From Gonium pectorale (taxonomy: Eukaryota > Chlorophyta > Chlorophyceae > Chlamydomonadales > Volvocaceae), in the NCBI GenBank assembly GCA_001584585.1, contig LSYV01000003.1, positions 1,686,188 to 1,745,089 on the forward strand: 58,902 nt of DNA, written 5' to 3'. Shown here in pieces: positions 1-11,475 of this stretch. Position numbers and translations under genes: made by a program. The stretch's first letter is position 1. Each line of letters begins with the position of its first letter. The notes below the pieces were generated by a model. That model was not told the origin of the DNA and searched no databases. It saw only the letters and a program-made list of their open reading frames with translations.

Positions 1-800
1 CTGGAAGTTGTCCTCTGGAGTGGAAGGCGGGGGGGGGAGGGCGGAGGGAGGGGGAGATGCTGGGTAGGACGGTGGAGCACGGGGGAATGCGCCCCGGGGT
101 GGGTGGAGCGGAGGCGAAGACAGCATCCCTTAAAGTGTGCGCCTGGCCGTCAACATGCGGCGGGTACAGCAATCAGCAGCATTGATATGTCTGACCAAGG
201 CGGGGCTGGCTGATGCGGGGTGATTTCGGTTGCATCGAAGGCCGTGGATCGACGCCTCCCAGTTCCGTCAGGGAGTTCGGCTGCGGGGTTTGGATTTGCG
301 CTCTCGCCCCCCCCCCCGTGTGCCCGACCTTCCCGTAACCCGCCTGGCTTTGGAGGGAACTTGGCCTTCGTCCAGGGCTTGCCGTGGAACGGATCAATAG
401 CAACTACGTTGAAGCCGCCCTCCGCAATCCGGTCCGCGACTTGGAATACCTGTGGAGCGTGCCTGATGCGAGTTACTCATCCTTGTTGCCTCGGCCCCTC
501 CCCCGGCCCCTTCCCCCACAAGGTCGCGCTGCTTGCCCCACAATATGTCTGTACCTGTTTTTCGCCGAACCCAAAGATATCCGGCACAACCACAACGCCC
601 CTCTCGCCGGAACCGGTCTGGTATATCGGCAAGTCGCCAGCCTTGCTGAACTTCCCCTTTGGCTCGTAGTTGATCTGAACTGGCTTGCCGGCATCGCAGC
701 ACGCCTTCGACGACATTGCGCGAACGCAAAGCTGCTGGCGAACGAGGCGAGGTGTGCAAAGCGATCGCGAGAAGGAGCGGCGCGAAATTGCACTTCGCAT
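1..800 (-). CDS. Dienelactone hydrolase family protein, 3' end outside window
   Basis: Alpha/beta hydrolase of the dienelactone hydrolase (carboxymethylenebutenolidase-like) family. Exons on the minus strand: 800-555, 449-344, and the first 14 bases of a third (14-1), cut by the window edge. The N-terminus (MRSAISRRSFSRSLC...) is Arg/Ser-rich and could be an organelle transit peptide; a second Met at 716 (MSSKACCDAGKP) would give a cytosolic form. Family features seen: the early strand GVVVVPDIFGF followed by GFNVVAIDPFHGKPW. The catalytic Cys/Asp/His lie beyond the window. Joining exon 2 to exon 3 to read KFPPKPEDNFQ needs a GC donor (CCAG/GCGGGT at 344/343). Family assignment is good; substrate unknown. 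Confidence 0.85.
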
Positions 801-2147
801 CGCAGGTGAGGAGCCCCTTTGCAGTGCTCTTGAAACGGGAAAAAACGGCCCCCGGGTCGGCAACCTTAACGGTCTCGGAGCCCTTCAGGTGACCTCGGCT
901 AGCCAGGAGCTTAGCTGAGCTTAGCTGCCTTTACCAGACGTTCTCCGCCGCCTATCGGGATGTGATGATGAGATCATGGCCTGTTCTTGCAGTTCGGCGG
1001 CCTGGCGAGGCTTCTTCCCGGGCGCCCCGTCTCTTCGCGAGCCCGCTGAGAGCCTCCCTCCCTCTCTCAGCAGAACGCATTATCATGCGGCGCTCAGCTG
1101 CTGCTGTCAAGGAACGGGTCAGCATCAATATGGCGAGCCGGGCTGGTTAATTGCAACAGCTGACCCTCACAGGGTGGCGAGGCCTTCTGCGGCGCCGCGC
1201 GAATACCCGGCGACGCCGCACGCCGGTGCATCCCAGCTAGCCTGGCGCCACAGGTAGTGCACTCTAACTGCACTGGAAACCCGTAACCGCACCTCCTGCA
1301 GCCTTCATGATGCACTTGACCCATTCCTTGATACTCCCCATACTTCACCCACGCCACGCACCCCGCGTGACAGCGTCGCACGTCGCAACGTGTGCGTACC
1401 CGCAGCAAGTACCCTTCAAGAGGCAGCCCCACCACGCATGCGACCCGCACCCCGTGGCTGCTCCTCCGTCATCGGCGGTACGACGCCTCATTCCTTCACA
1501 ACACAGTCCGGCATGCACAATGCCACGGGCCGTCCCTTCCCTAGAAAAGGACGGAAGGACGGACCCAACCCCCAACAAAGGAATGCAAGGAAATTCATTC
1601 ATACCGGTACCAGCGGTGCGGCAAGCCCTCACGGGCGGCCGCCCAGTGCACACCGGGCACACATCGCCGCAAACAGACAGCAAACTGGATGAGGAAATGC
1701 CTCTCCCCGGAAAAAGTTGTTCATGCCTGTAATTCAGTATGAGTGGAGCATCTGCTCTACCACTTTTCTTTCTCCTATCTACTGGCCGCCCCCCGCAAAT
1801 GCGGTACGTATAAAACCATACCCGTTGGTTCAAGAAATATGCACTTGCCACACATACGGGAGTCCAAGCGTCAGTGGCCTTGCAAGGTTCAGCAGCAGGT
1901 GCGTCATACGTAAGCGTTTGCCGAGGCGTGGGAGTCAGGATGGGCGGCTGCCGCCGGCAGTTGCAAAAGGCAACGGCGCGTTAGGAAGAAAAGGTACAAT
2001 GAGCCGTGGCGCCGCCCTGCTCCTTTGGTGCTTAGTCCGCTGCGCAAGCCCCATCGCCACGCTCCGGATGTCAATGACTATAACATAGCGGCTAGCAACC
2101 GCAACGCAAGGCTCTTCGAGGTGCTGCCTCTTGGGACCCGTGTAGTA
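801..2147. other. Intergenic: upstream of the hydrolase, downstream of fimbrin
   Basis: About 1.35 kb between the hydrolase start (minus strand) and the fimbrin stop (minus strand). It should hold the hydrolase promoter and 5' UTR and the fimbrin 3' UTR. The open frames here are short, overlap on both strands and resemble no family I know. I see no repeat or RNA gene. Confidence 0.5.
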
Positions 2148-3194
2148 TCATGGCACCGCTGCTCCTGCCGCCACCGCCGCCGCCGCTGCCCCAGCCACCG
2201 CGGCCGCGGCTACCCCCGCCTCCTCATGCGCCGCCGCCGCCGCCCGCTTCTTGTCCAGCACCATGAGCGCCGCCATCAGCAGCAGCAGCAGGTTCGGCCT
2301 CGCGGCCACCACGTCTTCCCAGCCCAGGAAGATGACGCAGCCCACCTTGCGGGCGCAGCTGAGCAGGTATCTGGTCGGGCGGGCATGCGCAGAAGGGGTG
2401 GCGAAGTTTCCATGGTTCCGAAACCATGGGTAAACACACGGCCAGGACGCTAGGCGTTGCTGCGCGGTGAGGTGCGTCGCTGGCAACGCCCGTCCTGTTG
2501 CTCCGGCACTGTACGGCAGATGCAACCCGTGCACGCGCACCAAACAAATCCTGCTGGCAGTCCATGCCTGGTCGCCTAGGGGCCGGGCCTGGACCGGAGG
2601 CTCTACAAACACCGTACGCCAGCTGCGGGCCTTCGTCAACTGGTCCACTGGCCCTTTCCCAACCTCTCCGTCGACCCTGCCGCGCCCCGCCCTCCCAGCG
2701 GCAGTGCACACCGACGCGCCCACGCACTTTGCGTTGCTCTCCCGCTCCTCGGGCCGTTTGCCGGGCAGCACGTATTGCGCATCGACGGCGCGCGGGCTGA
2801 CGGCGGCCAGGAGCTGCAGCAGCAGCCGGCCCTCACCCAGCCGGGAGTCTGAAAAACTAGCCAACGGTACAAAAGGAGCCGCCGGCCGCAGGGCCTCTGC
2901 CAACGCCGCGGGCGGCGACGGCTGGCCAGCGGGCGCCGTTGTTGCAGGCGCGGCGGAGAGCTTTGCGTTGGCCCACGCGAGGACCGCCTTCTCAACCTCT
3001 ACATGGTGCACGTGGGGGCGGCTGTAGGCCGCAGAGGGCCCGATGGTGACGACGGAGTAGGCCGTGGCCCCGCCGCGCCGGGCGGCGACGGAGCCCGGCT
3101 GCGCAGTCTGGAAAAGAGGCGGCCGGTCGGCTCCGCCCCCCGCGGCGAGGCCCCCGGGACCTGATGCGGGCCCGGCCTGGCTGCACACGGCACT

Positions 3195-3236
<42 letters not shown>

Positions 3237-6200
3237 CACCGCGTCGCGGTCGTCCTCCTGCATGTGTAGCCGCGGCGGCACCGCCACCAGCCCCAGCAGC
3301 ATGCCGGTGTGGTGGCGCATCATCTGGAACACCAGCGACAACGTGGCGCGGCGCTGGCCCTGCGAGCAGGCACGCACAGAGAGCGGTGAGCGGCCGGGGG
3401 CAAGCCGTCAAGGCTTCCAAGTTATCCGCTGGGGCCTCCTAGGCACCCAGCCACAGGTGACCAACAGCTGCCCTCCGACAGCCTGTCAAACCAGGCGGCT
3501 GCCCCACGGCGATGCGGCCCGCGCCTTCCGGCCCGACTCACCAGGGCCAGGTCCAGGCCGCCAATGTTGACCAGAGGCGGCATGGCCAGGGTACGAGTGC
3601 ACACCCTGATAACCAGGTTGCAGTTCTGGACGCTCAGGATCTTGCGGAGCTGCAAGCCGGCATACGCGTATGAAAGGAGGACGTTAGAGGGAGGAGGCAA
3701 GGAGCCATCTCCAGGCGCAAGGTTGGCAGGGGTGATTTGCAGGCCGCCTGCGGTAAGGGACGCCGCCACGCGTGCTGCGGTATGATCCCTCCAGTTTCTA
3801 CACTACTCTGTGGCCACCCACCCCCTTGTTGCGGCACCTGCCTGCCCGGGCCCTTGCTGTGCCCCAAGACAGCCTGCTCACCTTCTCCTTGAAGGGCGGG
3901 CGGGATGCGTTGTGCCAGGGCACGCAGCCGGGCTGGATGGCGTCCAAGGCCTGGGGCGTCCCAGGCGCGGTGTAGGAAGATACATCACCAAACATCCAGG
4001 AACACATGCCACACACACCAACCCCTGCTGTTCTGCATTTGCTGCCGTTCAGCCGTCCATGAGCCGGTTGGTGCGTGCCGTCAACCAGCACATGCAGCAC
4101 CGCGCGCACCTGCAGCAGCGGCCAGCCCGTGGTGACCTCCGCCTCGAACAGCGACCCCACGTGCAGCGCTGGGCCCAGGCTGTTGAGCCACAGCCGCAGG
4201 ACCCGCTCCTCCTGCGCCCAAGCACAGCATGTGGAACCAGGGCGACATCAGAGCAGCCAAATCAACACGAGCGCTAGCGTTGAAGCTGCTCTCATGCTTG
4301 TCAAGCTGCAGGCGCAACCAGGACAGCATAGTCATTGTGGCGACGCGTCCCAACGGGCAATCCGATGGCCTTTCTTGAACAAAGGCGTGTTACCCGCTGC
4401 AAAGTTGGCCCCGTCCCGCAGACAGGCAGGTTGCCAGCACCCACCTGATTCTCTCCCGACACGTCGTCCGCGTCGCCCCCCCACAGCATGCCGCTGGGGC
4501 CTGGCCCCGCTGCTGCATTGCCGCCGACCTTTGCCACCGCTGCGCCACATACGCCGGCGCTTCCCATGCTCCGCTGCTGCCGCCGCAGCTCCCTCTGCTG
4601 GTGCTCCCGCTGCACCAGCATGTTGTGTTCCGACAGGACATCCGACTGCGTGCGCCCCGGGGCCACCACGGCGCCGCCCCCGCTACCAAGCCCGCGCGCG
4701 CTGCGCATGCCAGCGCCAGTACCCGGCCGCGGTACTGGCGGCGCCGGCGACGCCAGCGGCGGTTTCGCCGCCGCCGACGCCAAAGCAGCAACGGCCGCAG
4801 CAGCATTAGCGGACGACAGGCTGTCGTCGGAAGCGCTATCCCGGGGCGACAGAGAGCGCGATGATGCACCACCGCTCGACGCCCCACCGCTTGATGACCC
4901 TCCGCCCTCCTCCCCACGGTAATGCTCGTCCAAGCCCCCTGCTTCACCCCTCGAACCTCCAGCTGCGTCCGTGCCGGACGCCGCAGCAGCTGCAGCTGGT
5001 GAATGGGCAGCGGCTTTCCCGGCGTCGCAGTCCCCCGCGCGGCTGTGCGCCAGGAGCAGGTGCACTAGGAGCACCGACCTCAGGCCGGCGTGACGGCAGC
5101 GCAGGTGCTCCGGCCGCAGCGGCGGCAACGGGGTGCCCTGTGCCGCCGCCTTCAGCACGCGAGTAAGCGCAGCCGCAACGGATGCCCACCGCGAATCGGG
5201 CTGAGCGCCGTCGGCGGTATCGGCCGCGACACCGCCTGCGATCCCCGCACGCAAGGCCCCGAGCCCCGCACTGGTGACGTCTAGAGGCCCCAGCGTCTGT
5301 CGCGTCGTCTCCGGGGCCTGCAACGATGCAGGCTGTGGGCCTCCGGGCCTGTCGGCCAAACTTTTGTCCGTGGCCGGGCTACTGTTCCCCAAACGCTCGA
5401 GCGAGGACGCCAGTCTCTCCCACACCTCCAATCCCAGGGGGTCCGCGCACGCCCCGCCGAGCTCCTCCGAAGCGGAGGCGCGCCGGTCCGCGCTGTTGCT
5501 CGAAGCGCCGCTGCCTTCTCCGCCTGCTTCTGGCCCTGCCCCTGCACCGATAGGACCAGTTGAAGAGTCGCATGGGCGGCATGGCTCCCCGACCGCACCT
5601 CTGGCCAGCTCGGCAGCCCACAACTCCAGCCCAACGGCCGCGCGGCGCGCGGCGGCTGTGCCCGGGCGCAGCGCATCGTGCCCGGCGCCAGCTCCAGGGC
5701 CCCAGCCGGCAACACCTGGGACCGTAAGGGCGGGGCTCGTCAGCCGCGCGGCGCTGCCAGGCACCGGCCCCATGCAGCTGGCCTCCCCGCCGGTGCTGCT
5801 GCCGTTGCTCCCCGGCTCCGAGCCGGCGCTCAAGACCTGCCCCAGCCCGCCATGCGGCATATTGGCCTCCGGCGCGTGAGGAGAGGGCGCCACCAGCCAC
5901 TGGCGTTCGGCAGCTGATAGCGTCTGCTCGGAGGGAAGCGGGCACGGCGCGAAAGGGAGGAGTCTGGACACGCAACAATGACAGTCTTACGCGAGGCCAG
6001 GGTCCAGAGAAACAGCATGAAAGCTCATCTACTGAGGGGCAGAAACCGGTCCTAGCTGGCATCATGTATCAGCGAACCGCTTAGAGTGCTGAATACAGCA
6101 GGTCTGCAGCAATCGTAGTAGGGCCAGTGCGGGAGCATATTCCGGAGAAGCAAATGTCAGTAATGCATGCTATCCAGCACGTTTCGTAGCCAGACACCTA

Positions 6201-7169
6201 GGATGCCCACCTGCGCAGCCGAGACACGGAGCACCTCGAACACGAAGTCCGTCACAGCTGCCACCTGCAGAGGGCCCGGGACAGCCCTCACTACAGCACT
6301 CATATGCAGCGCCTGTTGCCCAAAGATGCAAGCAGGGGGGCTTATCTTACAGTAAGAGGGCGCCGATGGAGGCAACGCCACACAAAAGGCACCGGACCCC
6401 ACCACCGCCACCTCACCCATTCTTGCGTCCTCCCAGCGCACCTCGCAGGCACGCAGCTGCTCCACGCTGAAGCCCTGCACATCACACCCCTGCGCTTGTG
6501 CGCAGCTGTGGCAGAGGACGAAGTTCTCGGTGAACTCCTCTGGCAGCAGGTCTGTGCCGTCGTTGACCGCTCGCTCGTCCAAGCTCCCAGGTACCGCGGT
6601 CGTTAGCAGCTTGCTGCAGTGGGAATGATGCGCGGAATGAAATACTGCCAACTAAGCCATCATGTGGAAGGTCGTGGGCTGCTGCCAGCGGACCCTGTGT
6701 CCTCCCGAATGACCCCCCTCCCCGAACCCCATACACTCGGCCTGCCGCACGATTCTCACCAGAGGATGGAGCCGCTCCAGCACAAGCGCTGGAGCGTTGT
6801 CTGCATGAGGCCATGCCCCCAAAGGTCCTCGCCATTGGCCAGGCAGCCAACCGCAAAGGTGCTCGCGGCATTCAAATGGATGCTCTCCGATGTTGAGGCC
6901 GCAGGCATGCGGTTATCGACGAGGCTGTCGCTGGGCTCCTTCGATTTCTCGTGGCACCCAGTTGCTGCGGATAGCAGACTAGGTGCAGAAGAAACTCGCT
7001 CAAACCCCTTGACACGCCCAGCACCCGAGACGATGCTACCAAGCATGGGTTTGAGTTCGACCTGTTCATTGCGTTCTGCTAACTCCACGTCTTTGGAAAT
7101 CCTCGCGCGACTGCCTCGGACAGTCCCTGGCGCAGGCGAACGGAGGAGAGAGAGCAGTAGGGATTTCAT
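2148..7169 (-). CDS. Fimbrin/plastin-like actin-bundling protein with long insert
   Basis: Predicted F-actin cross-linker built from calponin-homology (CH) domains; 1082 residues against roughly 630-700 for usual fimbrins. Exons: 7169-6760, 6613-6442, 6264-6211, 5923-4445, 4211-4110, 3950-3882, 3649-3542, 3359-2728, 2370-2148, all GT-AG and summing to 3249 bases. CH1 is recognised by CKLLTTAVPGSLDERAVN (about residues 136-153). CH3 starts with EERVLRLWLNSLG (706 on) and continues through VPWHNASRPPFKEK and VQNCNLVIRV. CH4 covers VLAWANAKLS (about 924) to KVGCVIFLGWEDVV. The 493-codon fourth exon replaces most of CH2 with Ser/Gly/Ala-rich low-complexity sequence, leaving only a helix resembling the CH2 end (HAGLRSVLLVHLLLAHSR). 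No EF-hands are seen. A run of 13 Ala (about 841-853) sits between CH3 and CH4. The start at 7169 is the first Met of the open frame. Confidence 0.85.
3197..3235 (-). repeat. (CTG)13 trinucleotide repeat encoding poly-Ala
   Basis: Thirteen uninterrupted CTG units on the plus strand, read as GCA/Ala codons on the minus strand inside fimbrin exon 8. It lies in the linker between CH3 and CH4, where length change should be tolerated. Confidence 0.9.
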
Positions 7170-8616
7170 CGTGATTCAATCTACCCATCAACATTAAGCG
7201 CTTGACGAGTCATTTTGCGCCGACATCGTCATCGGGTGTTGCAGCATATATAGTTATAGGTGAGCGGCCACATATCAGCTGCACAGTTAATCATGCCATG
7301 GCAGTTTCGAGACGGGAGGCCATGACACACAGAATCCACACGGTATCCCTGTAAGGTACACAACCGATTAACGGTACCGGCCTACCTCTGTAGTCTGTAC
7401 CTCATGGCCTCGTAGCGCCATCGAGAGTTCGATACTCTTGTGCTGATGCGGCCTGCTGTGGGCCGGCTTTGCTGTTCACACGACCGTGTGCCCGTTTATA
7501 ACTATACACAGCACGCACCCACTGGCCCCCAAGCGTTGGGGGTACTGTGACGAAGTCTGTCTCTGTCTCCGGCCCTCATCCAATTGATGCTTGAGGCTTA
7601 ATGGGCCCGATCCCTGGGTGACTAACGGTACACACTCTGCAGCTGGTCCTCGTATCCGCCCAGCCCTCCCTCCCAGTGAGTGTTCGTCCCCGCTTCTTGC
7701 GGGCCCCTGGCGCGCTTCGCTGCGAGACAGGCTTCAGTGTATTACAGGGAGGAGAGACGGGAAGAAGCACAATCTCAAACCCAACCGATATGGCATGCCA
7801 CAGATTGATGGAAGAGATGCTCCAGCACGGCCTCGTCAGCTTTCCTGCCTTTTCGAACACGCCAGCTTCCCCTCGTTCGCAAGAACCAGGCCACGCGGGT
7901 CAGCCCGTGTGCCATCGGAAGGCGGTCTCTGGTTTCTTTCCAGTTGCGTGGCAGCAATAGATTGAAGGCCAGTCCCGAATAGGCAGCTTAGCATAACTCA
8001 ACGCCAACCCACCCTCTAGTTGCTTGCCCTCGACGCCTTCAGCCGCAGGCATTTCAGCCGCTCGCCGCGCAAGGCATGCGCCGACAGCTCCGTACTCCGC
8101 ATCCATCTCAGGTCAGTGCCCGATGACCCCTCCTACCGCACACCGCCAGGACCCACGCCCGGTACAGTTCCTCCCGGCCTCCATAGCGATGTGGGGACCG
8201 AGACACAGACCCCGACGCCCTAACCGACTCAAATTTACAAGCATGACACGCCTTAGCCCGCGTACACGTCGAACGCGGCAGCCCGCCAATGGAACCGATC
8301 ATCCAAGAGTGTAAGTAACTGGGCAAGGGGCGAGTGATCCAACGGCCGCAATCCGCTCAGCGCCGCAGCAGCGTGAGGAGTGTCCGACGCGACATGCACA
8401 ATACCTCGCCACGCAATCCGTCAAGATGTTCCAGCGAGCGCAGCTGGCGCACCCGCTAGCAACCTGCAACGATGTGAGCGCCCACGTATGGGAACGCGCG
8501 CGTCGAGAAGTCCGACTCAGATGTATCCGCTAGCCCGAGCCGCAGACCCGGTAACACCCAAACCCAATCCAATACGTCAACTGACCCGGCTTAGCCGCAG
8601 AATTGGTTCCCCGCCA
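7170..8616. other. Intergenic: upstream of fimbrin, 3' region of U2 A'
   Basis: About 1.45 kb between two minus-strand genes. The right part should be the U2 A' 3' UTR, with a TGTAA signal at 8239-8235 on the minus strand. The left part should be the fimbrin promoter; a catatatag stretch near 7245 is the only AT-rich TATA-like sequence. No convincing open frame. A T-arm-like hairpin near 7425 was considered as a tRNA and rejected. Confidence 0.5.
8235..8239 (-). terminator. Poly(A) signal TGTAA for U2 A' gene
   Basis: TGTAA on the minus strand about 380 bases past the U2 A' stop. TGTAA is the usual polyadenylation signal in volvocine algae. A pentamer also occurs by chance, so this rests on position and orientation. 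Confidence 0.45.
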
Positions 8617-10433
8617 TCAGCCGACCTCCATGCCGTCCGGCTTGGTTCCCCCGTTGGCGCCCCCGTCCATTTCGACGTCGCCACCTGCCGCCGGCTGAGA
8701 CCCCTTGGTTACCTCCCCAGTGCCCTCAACCTGGATCTCCGACGGCAAATGCCCCGATTTGAGCGCTTCCTCCAGCCGCTGAATCTCCTCCAACGTCTGT
8801 GCGTTCGCAATGGCCGCCTGAATGGCCACCATCTGTTCCCGGCTGGGTGCGGCGGTGGGGCGCGCCGCTGCCGCCTCCCCTCCTCCCTCCGGCTGCTCGC
8901 CTGCCTGCGCCTGCTCGCCTGAGCCGCCGTTCTCCTGCGGCTGCGCCGGCGCGACGCCTGCCTGCTGCTGCGCGGCCGCCAGGTCCTCGTCGGGCTCAAA
9001 GGTTTTGGAGGCGTGCGTCGCCTGCGCCTCCTCCGACCCGAACGTGGCCTTGGCGGCCTCCCGCTCCTGGAGTGGTAAGAGTTCGCCCGTTAGGGGAGCG
9101 GAGGAAATATACGCAGAACTGTGTATGGGTGTTGGTCTGTCTCGTCTTATGCCTGTTCGCGCCCGCACGGCGTGTGCTGTCTCACCTTTTGCTTGACCTT
9201 TTTGAAGTCCAGCACTTTGAGCTGGGGAAGTTTGCTCACGACATACAGCCTACAGGTCGTAGGAGCGGAGAACTCATCAGGCGCCAACCTTCCACCAAAC
9301 GATGGGCGAGGACACGGTAGCTGCACTCTGCCTGGGTTCGCAGCGTCGGCGGCATACCGCAGGCTGGAAGAATATCCACCCTGTCCGACCACTACACACG
9401 CAACATTGGCAACAACACCAATATGCTGTCCTCCAGCGGTCACGGTAGCGGGTAGGTCCCAGTGCATCCTAACGCACACTCCCCACATTAAGCGTTCGGT
9501 GAGAACTGCGCTCCATGCACCGATTTCCATTACCCTACTCGCAGCGACCTCTCCGGCAACGACGGCACGCAAGCTCGGCATATGCCTGGCCTAACCTGTA
9601 GTTGGGCTTCATGACCACGGGGTTGCCGTGTAAGGACAGATGCTCCAGCTTTCTAAGCGTGGCGAGCGGATCGATGTCCTGCGGAGGCACATGCCCAGAC
9701 ACTGTGTGTATCGAGCTTCCCAAGCATGCACCGCGTGCTCTTTGCAGTGTGTAAGCCTAGGCATGGGCACTCTAGGGCAGACGAGCTACAGGAAAGGCCC
9801 CTACGCCTTGCGAGCTCACCTGCAGATTGTTTATCCGGTTGTTGGTGAGGATAAGCACTTCGAGGTTCGGGATAAACTCTAGAGAGGGGGTGAGGCATAA
9901 GCGTGTATGAGCACGGTTAGGGCGGAGGGCGAAGCAGCACCCGACCTACCGTCCAGCCCCCGCGCAATCCTCGCCACGCGGTTGTTGTTTACTAGGAGCT
10001 GCTTTAGCCTCAGCAGCTTGGGGAAGCCGTCCAGTCGCACAATAGCGTTGTCGGAGAGGTCGATGCTGTCGAACTGGTTCTGTAGGTCCAGGCGGCAGCA
10101 GCGAGCACATGGCAATGCTCATCGAAAGGAAGAAGTACTACGCCCTCCCGTTGAATAGCACACACGAGGAAAGCCGCCAAAAGGTGTCCCCGCATACCTG
10201 CGTCGCGCCTAGGTTCTCTATCGCCGCGATCTTGTTGCCTACGCCCGAATGAATGTAACGCGTAAGAAGCTGGGGGTGCTTGAGAAGGGCGCTGATCTAA
10301 TTTACACACCCCGGAGGTCAACCTCGTAGAACTTGATACATGACATGTATTGTGGGGATCTTGAGATGAGCTCCGCAGTGATACGCCCAGGCAGGCGCGG
10401 GCCCACAGCGGGAGGAGGCCGCGCCTCGTTCAT
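8617..10433 (-). CDS. SNRPA1: U2 small nuclear ribonucleoprotein A' (LRR protein)
   Basis: Leucine-rich-repeat subunit of U2 snRNP; in other eukaryotes it pairs with U2B'' and binds U2 snRNA stem-loop IV in the nucleus. Exons: 10433-10310, 10238-10198, 10079-9950, 9878-9820, 9678-9596, 9249-9186, 9066-8617; 951 bases, 316 residues. The N-terminus ITAELISRSPQY...VDLRGNKIAAIENLGAT is family-typical. LRR signatures follow: FDSIDLSDNAIVRLDGFP, LLVNNNRVARI, LEVLILTNNRINNL and LEHLSLHGNPVV. The LRR cap is YVVSKLPQLKVLDFKKVK. The tail is Gln/Ala/Gly-rich and acidic. The ATG at 10433 is in frame and adds about 20 residues rich in Pro ahead of the conserved start, longer than usual. Exon 2 is only 41 bases. 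Confidence 0.95.
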
Positions 10434-10619
10434 TGCTCCCCGTGTATCGGAACTTCCTGATTATGGAATAGTTGACCACATGGATGCGCTATTCAGCAAA
10501 GTTGCGACACCGTGAACTAGTCGTCGGGACAGGGCACGCGTTGACTGTGTTGCAGGTGTGTCAGGTGCCGTACAGTACATGCCGTACACACCAAGGACCG
10601 TGCAAGGCTTGGGGGGGGG

Positions 10620-10808
10620 TAACTCCGAGGTCAATACACTGTAGACATGTAATTGTCACGCCCTTGCACGCAATGCACGGCTGGCCTCCCATCCCGCCCC
10701 TCCTCAGGGCCCCTACCCATACTTGAGTGCGTGGCTATTACATGTCTACGGTGTATTGACCTCGGAGTTACACCCCTAAGGACGGGCTGGATGGGAGGCC
10801 AGCCGTGC
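10620..10808. repeat. Two interleaved 34-bp inverted repeats (A-B-A'-B')
   Basis: Arm A (10620-10653) is the reverse complement of A' (10737-10770) with one mismatch. Arm B (10675-10708) is the reverse complement of B' (10775-10808) with three mismatches. The order is A, B, A', B', so the pairs cross rather than nest: both hairpins could form only as a pseudoknot-like structure. This is not the layout of a simple terminal-inverted-repeat element. No coding frame crosses it. Confidence 0.9.
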
Positions 10809-11216
10809 GAGCCTGCACATCCCAGTCAAAGTGAGACGAGAGGAGCAGCTCATAGCTTACATCAGGGCCACTTGGGCGTCCTTTAATGGAAGTGCTGCAC
10901 CTGAATTGGCAGTTGTAGCCTGTCCCCGTGCTCTGCTGGCGCGTGCATGGCTTCAAAGCGGACGTTCCCCGCCTCTTATCGCCATCGGTTGCAGGGAGCT
11001 GTGCCAGGCCCCCCTGGCACCTGAGATGGGCGACGGGAAGCCGACCGGCCGCGGCCTTGTCCCGTCCTCCTCCGCCGCGTTCCAGAGCGCCCCAGTATGG
11101 GCCACAGTCGACGACGGCGCCCAGCAGGCCCCCATACAAAAATCCATGCCAGGTTACTATACCGCTGGACCCTCAGGGACATGAGGGCCCGTCTGCTCGT
11201 GACATTAGCCCGCTGT

Positions 11217-11475
11217 TGTAACACAGCTCGGAGTGACTGAACGGTTGCTGATGACAACTGTCACCAGTGGGACGGATCCCTTGGGATCCCTTTGGACGGG
11301 TCTGTTGAGGTCCGTTGAGTTCTGGCAACCGACGAGGCCGTCGATCCGTCGAGGTCTCACTTCTATTTAAGGGCTGGCAGATCCAGTCTCCCCACTTCCT
11401 CCCAACCCACGTTGGCTACTACAACCCCTTGCAAGCTTCGCTCCTAGTCAGGAGCTTTTTCACCCGTTAACACGG
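11217..11475 (+). mobile_element. Possible solo LTR-like stretch
   Basis: The stretch starts TGTAACACAG and has a TATTTAAG TATA-like box near 11365. An AT-poor leader with a short hairpin (agct...agct) follows near 11435-11460. These resemble LTR parts, but I see no second copy, no clear target duplication and no primer-binding site. The right boundary is a guess. Confidence 0.2.

Noticed and set aside
2148..3377. 409-codon minus-strand frame as a stand-alone gene
   Set aside because: It joins fimbrin exons 8 and 9 by reading through an intron; frame-consistent GTGCGT and CAG splice sites rejoin NAK to YLLSCARKVGC.
7380..7480. tRNA-like T-arm (GAGAG/TTCGATA/CTCTT)
   Set aside because: No matching acceptor stem, D-arm or anticodon arm can be built upstream at the right spacing.
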